Assembly: GCA_029782215.1 (NCBI GenBank) | Contig: JAKOVD010000039.1 | Location: forward strand, 1 to 50,194 | Source of the DNA: Chloroflexota bacterium | GTDB taxonomy: Bacteria; Chloroflexota; Anaerolineae; J102 | Direction: 5' to 3' | DNA: 50,194 bases | Part shown: piece by piece, positions 24,466 to 34,492 of the stretch | Numbering within the stretch: position 1 is the stretch's first letter | Layout of the letters: every line of letters starts with the position of its first letter | Notes under the pieces: model-generated | The model's database searches: none | The model's input: only the letters and a program-made list of their open reading frames with translations | Told to the model about the DNA's origin: nothing | Made by a program: the position numbers and the translations under genes

Positions 24466-26976
24466 ATGAATCGTCTACGACCCCCCTACTGGACGCCAGG
24501 GTTTGACAGCCTGATCGCCGTAGCGCTGGCGGTAGCGCTCGTCGCCGCCGGAGTTGTGGCTTACGTTACCCAGCAGCCGGCGACCACCACCGTCAGCGAG
24601 GCGCCGGCGGCAGCTACCGCCGCGCCCGCTGGAACGGCGCCCGCTGGAACAGCGTCCGCTGGAACAGCGCCGGCGGCATCTACCGCTGCCGCGACCGCGG
24701 CCCCGGCCCAGGGCACAGCCGCGAGTCCGGCTGAGTCCACCGCTGCCGCTGCTACCGCAGCCACGCGCGGCGGCGCCGTTGCGACGTCCGTGCTTGGCAG
24801 CCCGGCCGAAGCCACGGCTGCTGCCGCGACCGCCATCGCCTCCGGCCAGACGCCCGCCGCGCCCGGTGAGATTGCCTCCGCGGCCACTGCTGCCGCCGCC
24901 ACGGCCATCGCCGCTGGCCAGACGCCTGCCGCACCCGGTGAGCTCGCACAAGCAGCAGCCACGGCTGCCGCCGCGACCGCCATCGCCTCCGGCCAAACGC
25001 CCGCCGCACCCGGTGAGCTCGCACAAGCAGCCGCCACGGCTGCCGCCGCCACCGCCATCGCCGCCGGTGAGACGCCTGCCGCGCCCGGTGAGCTTGCGTC
25101 CGCGGCCGCCACGGCTGTCGCCGCCACCGCCATCGCCGCTGGCCAGACGCCTGCCGCACCCGGTGAGCTCGCACAAGCAGCAGCCACGGCCGCTGCCGCG
25201 ACCGCCATCGCCTCTGGCCAGACGCCTGCCGCGCCCGGTGAGCTCGCACAAGCAGCAGCCACGGCTGCCGCCACCGCCATCGCCGCCGGTGAGACGCCTG
25301 CTGCGCCCGGTGAGATTGCCTCCGCGGCCACTGCTGCCGCCGCGACCGCCATCGCCTCTGGCCAAACGCCTGCCGCGCCCGGTGAGCTCGCACAAGCAGC
25401 AGCCACGGCTGCCGCCGCGACCGCCATCGCCTCCGGTGAGACGCCTGCCGCTCCCGGTGAGCTTGCACAAGCAGCGGCCACGGCTGCTGCCGCCACCGCC
25501 ATCGCCTCCGGCCAGACGCCCGCCGCGCCCGGTGAGCTCGCACAAGCAGCAGCCACGGCTGCCGCCGCCACCGCCATCGCCTCCGGCCAGACGCCTGCCG
25601 CACCCGGCGAGATTGCCTCCGCGGCGGCCACTGCCGCTGCCGCCACCGCCATCGCCTCCGGCCAGACACCGCTCCCGCCCGAAGAGTTCGTGGCGGCTGC
25701 GGCCACTGCCATCGCCGCCGCCATTGCGTCCGGCCAGCCCCCCGCAGGTCCCGGTGCGCTCGCGGCAGCAGCCACTGCCGTTGCCGCCACGGCCATCGCC
25801 TCCGGTCAAACGCCTCTCCCACCTGAACAGTTCGCGGCGGCTGCAGCCACTGCCGTTGCCGCCACGGCCATTGCCTCCGGCCAGACTCCTGCCGCTCCTG
25901 GCGCGCTCGTGTCCGCGGCAGCCACCGCTGCCGCCGCCACCGCCATTGCCGCTGGCGAAACCCCGGCTGCGCCGGGCGCAGTGACGCCCGCAGCCGCCGG
26001 AGAGACGCCGGCCGCGCCGCAACAGGGCACACCCACCGGCGCCGCCACACCGGAGCAGCCGGCCGAGGCCGCACCCGGCGCCACCCCCGAACCCCCATCG
26101 GCGCCCGCCCTATCGGCGGCAATAGGGGCCGCCGTCGCCAACCAGGCGGCCGGCGTCCTGACCGGCACCGCTGCGCCTGGCAGCACCGTACAGGTCTACG
26201 ACGGCGACATCCTGATCGGCGAAACGGTCGCTGACGCCAGCGGTCACTGGTCCTTCCGGCCCCGCGCGCCCCTGGCGCCGGGGGAGCACAGCCTCAGCGC
26301 CAGGACGGTCGATTCGTCTGGCGTTGAGAGCAGCGCCAGCCAGCCCCTGGTCATCACCGTGGCGCCGCCGGCAGGCGCCGAGGCGGCGAGTTCAACCGTG
26401 ACCGGCGCGGTCATCACCGCACCGCAAAACAGTCTGCCGATCCTGCGGGGCACGGCGCCGCCGGGCACGGTCATCCGCTTCTACGACGGCAATACATTCC
26501 TGGGGTCGGTGCGGGCCGGCCCGAAAGGCAACTGGACCTTCGCCCTCAAACAGGCATTGGCGCCGGGCCAGCGCACCCTGCAGCTTGAGGCAGTCGGTCC
26601 CAAGGGACGCCACGCCAGCCTGTTCATCGCCGTTCCAGTCGCCGAACAAGCTCAGAGCATGGAGCAGCCGGCCTTCCAGCTTCCCCGCAAGCACACGCTC
26701 CACCGCGGCCAGCGCCTCTTTGGCACCGGCGTTCCCGGGACGCGGGTGGAGGTCTACGACGATGGCCAGCTTGTCGGCATCGCCAAGGTCCAGCCGGATG
26801 GCATGTGGTCGCTCCTGCTTCCCACGACGCTGCCGACCGGAGAACGCGCCTACACACTGGTCATGGTGGACGAGAACGGGAATATCCTGAGTCTGTCGGG
26901 GCCGGTCGCGGTCCGCGTGGACGGCAGCAAACCGCCCCGCACCCTGCCGGTCACGGGGGGAATGCTGGTCTATTAG
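24466..26976 (+). CDS. Membrane-anchored repeat protein with Ig-like domains and LPVTG-like end
   Basis: 836 residues, probably displayed outside the cell. Residues 13-36 are a membrane span or uncleaved signal (FDSLIAVALAVALVAAGVVA). After an Ala/Thr/Pro-rich linker come about 16 tandem units of about 25 residues (residues 115-510), consensus ATAIASGQTPAAPGELAQAA with flanking Ala-Thr. Three Ig-like beta domains follow: TGTAAPGSTVQVYDGDILIG, RGTAPPGTVIRFYDGNTFLG and FGTGVPGTRVEVYDDGQLVG, of the kind common in bacterial adhesins. The chain ends RTLPVTGGMLVY: a sortase-like LPVTG motif but without the usual hydrophobic span and basic tail. It is the last of four tightly packed genes, which implies that the inner scaffold proteins and this surface protein work together. 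Confidence 0.78.
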   Translation: MNRLRPPYWTPGFDSLIAVALAVALVAAGVVAYVTQQPATTTVSEAPAAATAAPAGTAPAGTASAGTAPAASTAAATAAPAQGTAASPAESTAAAATAATRGGAVATSVLGSPAEATAAAATAIASGQTPAAPGEIASAATAAAATAIAAGQTPAAPGELAQAAATAAAATAIASGQTPAAPGELAQAAATAAAATAIAAGETPAAPGELASAAATAVAATAIAAGQTPAAPGELAQAAATAAAATAIASGQTPAAPGELAQAAATAAATAIAAGETPAAPGEIASAATAAAATAIASGQTPAAPGELAQAAATAAAATAIASGETPAAPGELAQAAATAAAATAIASGQTPAAPGELAQAAATAAAATAIASGQTPAAPGEIASAAATAAAATAIASGQTPLPPEEFVAAAATAIAAAIASGQPPAGPGALAAAATAVAATAIASGQTPLPPEQFAAAAATAVAATAIASGQTPAAPGALVSAAATAAAATAIAAGETPAAPGAVTPAAAGETPAAPQQGTPTGAATPEQPAEAAPGATPEPPSAPALSAAIGAAVANQAAGVLTGTAAPGSTVQVYDGDILIGETVADASGHWSFRPRAPLAPGEHSLSARTVDSSGVESSASQPLVITVAPPAGAEAASSTVTGAVITAPQNSLPILRGTAPPGTVIRFYDGNTFLGSVRAGPKGNWTFALKQALAPGQRTLQLEAVGPKGRHASLFIAVPVAEQAQSMEQPAFQLPRKHTLHRGQRLFGTGVPGTRVEVYDDGQLVGIAKVQPDGMWSLLLPTTLPTGERAYTLVMVDENGNILSLSGPVAVRVDGSKPPRTLPVTGGMLVY
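24808..25998. repeat. Tandem coding repeat, about 16 units of about 75 bp
   Basis: The DNA repeats in units of 69-75 bp inside the surface protein gene. Recurrent words include ACCGCCATCGCC and CGCCCGGTGAGCTCGC. Unit 7 is one codon shorter and units 12-14 diverge most. Unit number can change by recombination, and assemblies may collapse this stretch. Confidence 0.9.
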
Positions 26977-26985
26977 CACGTTCGC

Positions 26986-27020
26986 GGGCGGCCTGCCGGT
27001 GTTGGGCCGGTGGGCCGCCC
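26986..27020. terminator. Hairpin between convergent genes
   Basis: Arms 26986-26999 and 27007-27020 pair as GGGCGGCC and CCGG blocks around a symmetrical TG/TG mismatch, with a seven-base loop. It lies between the surface protein stop and the PhzF-like stop. Its symmetry suits a bidirectional terminator, though no U-tract is present. Confidence 0.5.
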
Positions 27021-27027
27021 GTTGGGC

Positions 27028-27828
27028 TCATCCGCGGGGTGCGACAAGCTCACAACGCAGGACGGTAACGGCCTGTCCGCCCAGGTGGACGCGGCCATCG
27101 CCCACGCGCACGCGCACTTCTCCGCCCCGCTTCGAGGCCTGGTAGGCGACGAACTCCCTGCGGTGCAGCCGGTCTGCCCAGTACGGTCCGAGGCAGGCAT
27201 GCGCCGAACCGGTCACCGGGTCTTCGTCCAGCCCGATGGCGGGCGCGAAATAGCGGGAAACGAAATCGTAGGGACCGCCCTCGGTCCGCGCCGTGACGAT
27301 GATACCCTGGACCGGCAGCTCCAGCAGCCCGGCCCGGTCAGGATTCGCCCTCCTGACGTCGTCGGCTGTCGACACCTCCACGACGTAGTCCCCGCCGCCA
27401 TCCGCCACGTGGACAGGTCTCATGCCCAGGGCGTCTGCCAGGCCCGGCGGCGCGACGATGGCGCGCGACGCCCGCGCCGGAAAGTCCATCTCGATCCAGG
27501 CGTCCTGGCGCCGGGCGGTGAGCAAGCCGCTGCGGGTGTAGAAGCGCGCTTCCTCGCCGCCGCGCAGCGTCCCCGTTTCCCAGAGGATGTGGGCGCTGGC
27601 CAGGGTGGCGTGGCCGCAGAGGTCCACCTCGACCACCGGCGTCATCCAGCGCAGACGGAAGCCGTCACCTTCCGGGTGAAGAAACGCCGTTTCGGATAGG
27701 TTCATTTCACTTGCCAGCCGCTGCATCCATGCCTCGTCGGCAGGCGCCGGCAGCACGCAGACGGCGGCGGGGTTCCCGGCAAAAGGCCGGGCGGTGAAGG
27801 CATCCACCTGGTAGATGGTTCGGTTCAT
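27028..27828 (-). CDS. PhzF-family isomerase
   Basis: 266-residue protein of the PhzF/diaminopimelate-epimerase fold, cytoplasmic. Start YQVDAFTARPFAGNPAAVCV is the family's hallmark. The catalytic Glu lies in NLSETAFLHP, and TPVVEVDLCGHATLASAHIL and the GLDEDPVTGSAHACLGPYWA segment (active-site loop of the second half) are intact. Real PhzF isomerises dihydro-hydroxyanthranilate in phenazine synthesis. No phenazine genes are present, and most family members act on unknown small molecules. The ATG at 27828 begins the fold. A minus-strand promoter precedes it. Confidence 0.9.
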   Translation of the reverse strand: MNRTIYQVDAFTARPFAGNPAAVCVLPAPADEAWMQRLASEMNLSETAFLHPEGDGFRLRWMTPVVEVDLCGHATLASAHILWETGTLRGGEEARFYTRSGLLTARRQDAWIEMDFPARASRAIVAPPGLADALGMRPVHVADGGGDYVVEVSTADDVRRANPDRAGLLELPVQGIIVTARTEGGPYDFVSRYFAPAIGLDEDPVTGSAHACLGPYWADRLHRREFVAYQASKRGGEVRVRVGDGRVHLGGQAVTVLRCELVAPRG

Positions 27829-27883
27829 GGGTAGGCGTGTTTCGTGTACAGGGGGGCCGTGGTGGCTCGAAGACGGTAACCAC

Positions 27884-27912
27884 ATCCTAGTCATGACAGC
27901 GGACCAGGTCAA
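27884..27912 (-). promoter_or_regulatory. Promoter of the PhzF-like gene
   Basis: Minus-strand TTGACC (27907-27912) and TAGGAT (27884-27889) are 17 bases apart, about 55 bases before the start codon. Confidence 0.55.
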
Positions 27913-27929
27913 TTCACCAGCCGACCAGC

Positions 27930-27961
27930 CCCCCTTCCGAGCCCCGACCGTCAGAGAGGGG
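27930..27961. repeat. Dispersed repeat, copy 1
   Basis: CCTTCCGAGCCCCGACCGTC and the following AGAGAGGG recur almost unchanged at 34395-34426. Both copies are in intergenic space flanking the fad operon. It looks like part of a dispersed non-coding family. Confidence 0.65.
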
Positions 27962-28001
27962 TCTCCGGCCCGCCGCCCGCCATGACGCGAAGCGGCAGGG
28001 T

Positions 28002-28060
28002 CATGACGCGCAGCGTCATGCAATTTGCGAGAAGCAAGCGCTTATGGTACGTTTGTACCA
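28002..28060 (+). promoter_or_regulatory. Two palindromes upstream of the beta-oxidation operon
   Basis: CATGACGCGCAGCGTCATG (28002-28020) is a perfect 8-3-8 inverted repeat. TGGTACGTTTGTACCA (28045-28060) is a perfect 6-4-6 inverted repeat. Both lie in the 374-base gap between the divergent PhzF-like and fadN-like genes and are candidate operators, for instance of an acyl-CoA-responsive TetR/GntR-type repressor. I found no convincing plus-strand promoter boxes. The rest of the gap holds the dispersed repeat at 27930 and AAAGGAG at 28188-28194. Confidence 0.5.
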
Positions 28061-28202
28061 AGCATGGGCACATCGCGTACGTGTGGACCGTGCACGCAAG
28101 CACCGTGCTGGTGGGTCTGAGCGCACCGCAGCCGACGCGCCGCGCAAGGGCCCTTTTGTTCCCGGCTTCACAAAATAAGATGCCGCCAAAGGAGACTCGA
28201 GC

Positions 28203-30638
28203 ATGCAGCGAACGATTCGTCGCGTTGCAGTCATTGGCGCCGGTACGATGGGCGCCGCCATCGCTGGCCATCTTGCCAACGCTGGCATCCCGGCCTATCT
28301 TCTCGATATCGTCCCTGGCTCCCTCACACCGCAGGAGCAAGCACAGGGACTCACGCTGGAAAACCCGCAGGTGCGCAACCGGGTGGCGCGGGAAGGCTTC
28401 GAGCGCATGCGCAAGGCCAGGCCGGCCAACCTGGTCAATGAGAGGGCTGCGGACCTCATTAGGGTGGGGAACACGGAGGATCACTTCGGCTGGATCGCCG
28501 AGGTTGACTGGATCATCGAGGTGATTCTCGAACGACTGGACCTGAAGCAGGCCCTGATGGCGCGCATCGAGGCGGTGCGAAAGCCTGGCAGCATCGTATC
28601 CAGCAACACCTCCGGCCTGCCGATCCATTCCATCGCCGAAGGCCGCAGCGAGGACTTCCGCCAGCATTTCCTGGGCACGCATTTCTTCAATCCGCCCCGC
28701 TACATGAAGCTGCTGGAGGTGATCCCGACCGCCGACACCGACCCGGACGTCGTCGCCGCCATCACGGCCGTCGCCCAGGAGGTGTTGGGAAAGGGCGTGG
28801 TCATCGCCAACGACACGCCCAACTTCATCGGCAACCGCCTTGCCTTCATCGCCGCCGTCCAGACGATGGATTTCGCCATCAGCGCCGGCTACACCGTCCC
28901 TGAAGTCGACCTTCTGACGGGCGAACTGATCGGCCGGCCCAAGACCGGCACGTTCCGCCTGGCGGACATGGTGGGTATCGACGTCCTGGCGCAGATCGCC
29001 CAGAACCTCTACGAGCTGCTGCCCCATGACCCCAACCGGGCGGTGCTCAAGGCCCCTGACTTCACCCGCGTCATGCAGGGCATGATCGAGAGGAAGTGGT
29101 TCGGGAAGAAGACCGATGTCGGCTTCAGCAAAGAGGTCGCCGGCGCCGGCGGCGAGAAGGAGTTCCAGGCGCTGAACCTGGAGACCTTCGAACACCAGGC
29201 GTATCCGAAGCCCAAGTTCGAAAGCGTAGGCAAGCTCAAGGACAAGCCGCTCCCAGAGCGCCTGCGGGGAATGATCGCCGCCGAGGATCGGGCCGGGCAG
29301 TTCGTCCGCTTCGTCCTCCTCCACACGCTGAACTACGCCGCCGCCATCATGCCCGAGGTGACGGCCGACGTGATGGCGGTGGACGACGCCATGAAGTGGG
29401 GCTTCCAGTGGGAAGTCGGCCCCTTTGAGACCTGGGACATGCTGGGCGTGGCCGACACTGTCGCCCGCATGGAAGCCGAAGGGCTCACCGTTGCCGCCTG
29501 GGTCAAGGACATGCTGGCCCAGGGAGGCGCCAGCTTCTACCGGCGCCAGGAGGGCCGTCCGCAGCGCTGGGTGGTGGGCAAGGGCTACGAGGACGTCAAA
29601 CCCGAGCCCAAGAGCATCGTCCTCAAGGAGTGGAAGCAGGACAAGTCCCGCGTCATCGCCGGCAATGCGAGCGCTTCGCTGCTCGACCTCGGCGACGGCG
29701 TGGCCCTGCTCGAGTTCCATGCCAAGACGCCCGGCGGCAGGGAGATGAACGCCGTCGACCCTGACATGTTCGCCATCTTCGAGACCGCCTTTGACCGCGT
29801 GGAACGGGACTTTGCAGGCCTGGTGATCGGCAACCAGGGGGAGCATTTCTCCGCCGGCGCCAATATCTTCGTCATGCTCCTGGCCGCCCAGCAGAAGCAG
29901 TGGGACAAGATCGACGCGATGGGCAAGACGCTGCAAGGCTTGCGGCGCCATCTCACCGGCCTGAGCAAGCCCGTCGTTGCGGCTATCTTCGGCGCCACCA
30001 TGGGCGGAGGCGCCGAGGTGGCGATGGCCGCCGACCGCATCGTCGCCTCGTCCGAGACCTACATGGGGCTGCCGGAAGTGGGCCTGGGCATCCTTCCCGC
30101 TGGCGGCGGCACCAAGGAGCTGGTGCGCCGTGTGATCTCGCCGGCAGCCCGGCTCGAGCATCCCGGCATCGAGAAGTACGTGCAGGAGGTCTCGCTGACC
30201 ATCGCCACCGCCAAGGTGTCGACCAGCGCGGCCGAAGCCCGTGATTTGGGCTTCCTGGCTCCCTGCGACCGCATCGTCATGAACAAGGATTACCTCATCG
30301 CCGAAGCCAAGGCCGAAGTCCTGGCCATGGCCTCCACCGGTTACCGGCCCAGCTTCCCCGTGCGAAACTGCTACGCCGCCGGACGCGACACGCTGGCGAC
30401 CCTGCGCGTCTACATCCACCTCCAGAAAGAGGCAGGCTACATCACGGCCCATGACGCCAAGGTGGCGGAGAAGGTCGCCTACGTCGTGTGCGGCGGCGAG
30501 CTCTCCAGTCCGCAGTGGGTCGACGAGCAGTACCTGCTCGACCTCGAACGGGAAGCTGTCGTCTCGCTGTTCGGCGAGCCGCTGACGCAGGCCCGCCTCT
30601 GGCACTTCCTGCAAACCGGCAAATACCTGCGCAACTAG
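28203..30638 (+). CDS. fadN: 3-hydroxyacyl-CoA dehydrogenase/enoyl-CoA hydratase fusion (FadN type)
   Basis: Bifunctional beta-oxidation enzyme of 811 residues with dehydrogenase first and hydratase last, the FadN order (FadB is reversed). Residues 4-30 are the NAD-binding motif (RRVAVIGAGTMGAAIAGHLA). The dehydrogenase His is in GTHFFNPPRYMKLLEV, followed by a helical C-domain (GNRLAFIAAVQTMD). The crotonase half includes GEHFSAGANIFVMLLAAQQ, an oxyanion and Glu region TMGGGAEVAMAADRIVASSE, and GLPEVGLGILPAGGGTKEL, retaining both catalytic Glu. It hydrates trans-enoyl-CoA and oxidises the 3-hydroxyacyl-CoA. AAAGGAG precedes the ATG. The thiolase follows 21 bases after the stop. Confidence 0.95.
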   Translation: MQRTIRRVAVIGAGTMGAAIAGHLANAGIPAYLLDIVPGSLTPQEQAQGLTLENPQVRNRVAREGFERMRKARPANLVNERAADLIRVGNTEDHFGWIAEVDWIIEVILERLDLKQALMARIEAVRKPGSIVSSNTSGLPIHSIAEGRSEDFRQHFLGTHFFNPPRYMKLLEVIPTADTDPDVVAAITAVAQEVLGKGVVIANDTPNFIGNRLAFIAAVQTMDFAISAGYTVPEVDLLTGELIGRPKTGTFRLADMVGIDVLAQIAQNLYELLPHDPNRAVLKAPDFTRVMQGMIERKWFGKKTDVGFSKEVAGAGGEKEFQALNLETFEHQAYPKPKFESVGKLKDKPLPERLRGMIAAEDRAGQFVRFVLLHTLNYAAAIMPEVTADVMAVDDAMKWGFQWEVGPFETWDMLGVADTVARMEAEGLTVAAWVKDMLAQGGASFYRRQEGRPQRWVVGKGYEDVKPEPKSIVLKEWKQDKSRVIAGNASASLLDLGDGVALLEFHAKTPGGREMNAVDPDMFAIFETAFDRVERDFAGLVIGNQGEHFSAGANIFVMLLAAQQKQWDKIDAMGKTLQGLRRHLTGLSKPVVAAIFGATMGGGAEVAMAADRIVASSETYMGLPEVGLGILPAGGGTKELVRRVISPAARLEHPGIEKYVQEVSLTIATAKVSTSAAEARDLGFLAPCDRIVMNKDYLIAEAKAEVLAMASTGYRPSFPVRNCYAAGRDTLATLRVYIHLQKEAGYITAHDAKVAEKVAYVVCGGELSSPQWVDEQYLLDLEREAVVSLFGEPLTQARLWHFLQTGKYLRN

Positions 30639-30659
30639 CCCCACACCCCGGAGACCCCT

Positions 30660-31844
30660 ATGCCCGAACAAGCCGTTATCGTATCTGCCGTGCGCACTGC
30701 CGTGGGCAAGGCCCCGCGGGGTGCGCTGCGCAACGTCCGACCCGAAACGCTGGGCGCCGTCGTGGTGCGTGAGGCCGTGCGCCGGGCCGAAGGGCTGGAC
30801 CCCGCCCAGGTCGAGGATGTCATCCTCGGCTGCGCCTTTCCCGAGGGCAAGCAGGGCATGCAGATCGCGCGCATTGTGGCGCTTGCGGCCGGCCTGCCCG
30901 ACACCGTTGCTGGCGTGACGGTGAACCGCTTCTGCTCTTCAGGGCTGCAGAGCATCGCCATGGCCGCCCAAAGCATCATGACCGGGATGAGCGAGGCCAT
31001 GGTGGCGGGCGGCGTCGAGAGCATGAGCGCCGTGCCCATGGGTGGGCTCGCCTTCTCTGCCGATCCCAGCCTGGCCCTGGAGATGCCCGGCGTCTACACC
31101 GGCATGGGCCTGACCGCCGAGAACGTGGCCGCCATGTACGGCGTCAGCCGCGAAGACCAGGACACCTTTGCCCTGCGGTCCCACCAAAAGGCCGCCAGCG
31201 CCATCCAGGCAGGCCGATTCAAGGATGAGATCATCCCGGTCCCGGTCGCCGATTCCTGGCTGGACGAAGAGAGCGTCGTTCACCAGCGCGAGCTGCTGTT
31301 CGACACCGACGAGGGCGTGCGGTTTGACTCCACCCTGGCCTCGCTCACCCGCCTCAAGCCGGTCTTCAAGGCCGCGGGCACGGTGACGGCCGGCAACAGC
31401 AGCCAGACCAGCGACGGCGCCGCCGCCGTCGTCATCATGTCGGAGCGTGCCGCCGCCGCCGCAGGGCTGAAGCCGCTGGCCCGCTTCGTGTCCTTCGCCG
31501 TGGCCGGCGTTCCCCCTGAGATCATGGGCATCGGGCCGGTGGCGGCGGTGCCCAAGGCGCTCAAGCTGGCCGGCCTCAGCCTCAAGGATATCGACGTCAT
31601 CGAGCTCAACGAGGCCTTCGCCGCCCAGGGGCTGGCTGTCATGCGCAAGCTGGAGCTTGACCCTGAGATCACCAACGTCAACGGCGGCGCCATCGCCCTG
31701 GGCCATCCCCTGGGCGCGACCGGCGCCAAGCTCACCACCCAGTTGCTCAATGAGATGCGGCGCCGCGGCTCCCGCTATGGCATGGTCACCATGTGCATCG
31801 GCGGCGGCATGGGGGCGGCCGGCATCTTCGAGAATCTGAACTAG
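30660..31844 (+). CDS. fadA: Acetyl-CoA acyltransferase (thiolase)
   Basis: Thiolase of 394 residues completing each beta-oxidation turn by cleaving 3-ketoacyl-CoA with CoA. It shows the nucleophilic Cys in [14 protein letters not shown], the HEAF-equivalent [29 protein letters not shown] with the active-site His, and the second catalytic Cys in [11 protein letters not shown]. The length is standard. Downstream of the fadN-like gene and 19 bases before the first acyl-CoA dehydrogenase. Confidence 0.95.
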   Translation: MPEQAVIVSAVRTAVGKAPRGALRNVRPETLGAVVVREAVRRAEGLDPAQVEDVILGCAFPEGKQGMQIARIVALAAGLPDTVAGVTVNRFCSSGLQSIAMAAQSIMTGMSEAMVAGGVESMSAVPMGGLAFSADPSLALEMPGVYTGMGLTAENVAAMYGVSREDQDTFALRSHQKAASAIQAGRFKDEIIPVPVADSWLDEESVVHQRELLFDTDEGVRFDSTLASLTRLKPVFKAAGTVTAGNSSQTSDGAAAVVIMSERAAAAAGLKPLARFVSFAVAGVPPEIMGIGPVAAVPKALKLAGLSLKDIDVIELNEAFAAQGLAVMRKLELDPEITNVNGGAIALGHPLGATGAKLTTQLLNEMRRRGSRYGMVTMCIGGGMGAAGIFENLN

Positions 31845-31863
31845 TGCTGTCACGAGGTGGCCT

Positions 31864-32961
31864 ATGTATTCGTTTGACCTTACCGATGAACAGCGAATGC
31901 TGACGGATGCCGTCGGCAAATTCGCGCACAGAACCCTGCGGAAGGTCTACCGGGAGGCCGAGGAGGCGGGCGCGCTGCCCGCCGAAGTCATCCGGACAGG
32001 ATGGGAGCTCGGCCTGCTTCCCGCTTCCATCCCGGAGAAGTACGGTGGCTTTGGCGAGCATTCCGCGCTCAACGGCGCTCTCTTTGCCGAGGAGCTGGGC
32101 TACGGCGACGTAGCGGCAACCCTGCACCTGCTGGGGCCTAACCTGGTGGCCATCCCCCTGCTCCTCTGCGGCTCCAAGCAGCAGCGCGAACACTACCTGC
32201 CCCGGTTCTGCGGCGATGAGTTCCCCAAGGCCAGCGCCGCCTTCCTGGAGGCCACCATTGCCTTTGACCCGGCCGATCTGAACACCAGCGCCAAGCTCCA
32301 GGGGGACAAATACGTGCTCTGGGGCCAGAAGGCGATGGTCATCAACGCCGACGAAGCCGAGCTCTTCCTGGTCTATGCCCGCGAGGGCGCCTCCGGCAAC
32401 ACCCAGGCCTACCTGGTTCCTGCCGATGACCCCCGCGTCCATGTCAACCGCCGCGACCACTGGATGGGCTTTCACGCCCTCAAGACCTTCAGCGTCGAGT
32501 TCGCCGGCGTCACGGTCCCCCTTGAAAACCGCCTGGGCGTCAAGAACGGCCTTGACCTGGTCAAGGTCCTGACCTACAGCCGCATCGCCCTGGCCAGCAT
32601 GGCCGTGGGCCTGGCCCGCGGCGCCTTTGAGTACGCCCGCGACTACGCCAAGGAGCGCGTCGCCTTCGGCGAGCCCATCGCCCATCGCCAATCCATCGCC
32701 TTTATGCTGGCCAACATGGCGATCGAGATCGATGCCACCCGCATGCTCATCTGGGAAGCCGCCTGGAAGATGGACAACGGCAAGCCCGCCGCCCACGATG
32801 CCTTCCTGGCCGCCCAATACGCCTCGGACATGGCCCTCAAGGTCACGGACAGCGCCGTGCAGGTGCTCGGCGGCCACGGCTACATCCGCGACCATCCGGT
32901 GGAGCTGTGGCTGCGCAACGGCCGTGGCATCAGCACCCTCTTGGGTTCCATCATCGTGTAA
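31864..32961 (+). CDS. Acyl-CoA dehydrogenase family protein lacking the catalytic C-terminus
   Basis: 365 residues of the acyl-CoA dehydrogenase fold. N-terminal helices (SFDLTDEQRMLTDAVGKFAH) and mid-domain are present, as is the C-terminal helical part up to LGGHGYIRDHPVELWLRNGR. The usual 'IYEGTxEIQ' segment that supplies the catalytic Glu is replaced by ISTLLGSIIV, and the protein stops there, missing the last helix. No Glu occupies the alternative IVD/LCAD position (the equivalent LDLVKVLTYSRI has none). It is thus probably a non-catalytic partner of the next gene, as in heteromeric FadE pairs of actinobacteria. The partner starts 12 bases after its stop. Confidence 0.88.
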   Translation: MYSFDLTDEQRMLTDAVGKFAHRTLRKVYREAEEAGALPAEVIRTGWELGLLPASIPEKYGGFGEHSALNGALFAEELGYGDVAATLHLLGPNLVAIPLLLCGSKQQREHYLPRFCGDEFPKASAAFLEATIAFDPADLNTSAKLQGDKYVLWGQKAMVINADEAELFLVYAREGASGNTQAYLVPADDPRVHVNRRDHWMGFHALKTFSVEFAGVTVPLENRLGVKNGLDLVKVLTYSRIALASMAVGLARGAFEYARDYAKERVAFGEPIAHRQSIAFMLANMAIEIDATRMLIWEAAWKMDNGKPAAHDAFLAAQYASDMALKVTDSAVQVLGGHGYIRDHPVELWLRNGRGISTLLGSIIV

Positions 32962-32973
32962 GGAGCGGCGACC

Positions 32974-34266
<1,293 letters not shown>

Positions 34267-34492
34267 CAGGTAGCGGGTGGCAGGTGGCAGGTAGCCCGTA
34301 GGGGCGACCCCCCGTGGTCGCCCGCCCCTTTCGTGGTCGCCCTACACCCCAGCACCGGACCGCCGGCATCCTGCCGGCCCTCCCCTGCCGCCCCCCTTTC
34401 CGAGCCCCGACCGTCAGGGAGGGTCCTGCACCCTCCCCTGTGTCTTCCAACATTCGTCTCTCATTTCCACACCCAAGGAGCCGCAACCACCC
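34267..34492. repeat. Repeat-rich gap between acyl-CoA dehydrogenase and SCP2 gene
   Basis: Holds GGTGGCAGGT-like direct repeats (about 34270-34295), an inverted GGGGCGACC/GGTCGCCC pair (about 34301-34321), and a second copy of the CGAGCCCCGACCGTC repeat (34395-34426, see 27930). No gene. The ribosome binding site AAGGAG for the SCP2 gene lies at its right end. Confidence 0.6.

Noticed and set aside
24475..26122. Long minus-strand reading frames opposite the repeat gene (up to 515 codons)
   Set aside because: They are shadows of the Ala/Thr repeats in a high-GC region, of low complexity, and lack ribosome binding sites; the plus-strand product has anchored, domain-bearing sequence.
27028..27828. 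Phenazine biosynthesis
   Set aside because: Only a PhzF-type isomerase is present, with no phzABDEG genes around.
27951..30671. 906-codon minus-strand frame opposite the fadN-like gene
   Set aside because: The plus strand encodes a complete bifunctional enzyme with all catalytic motifs; the antisense frame is a codon-bias effect.
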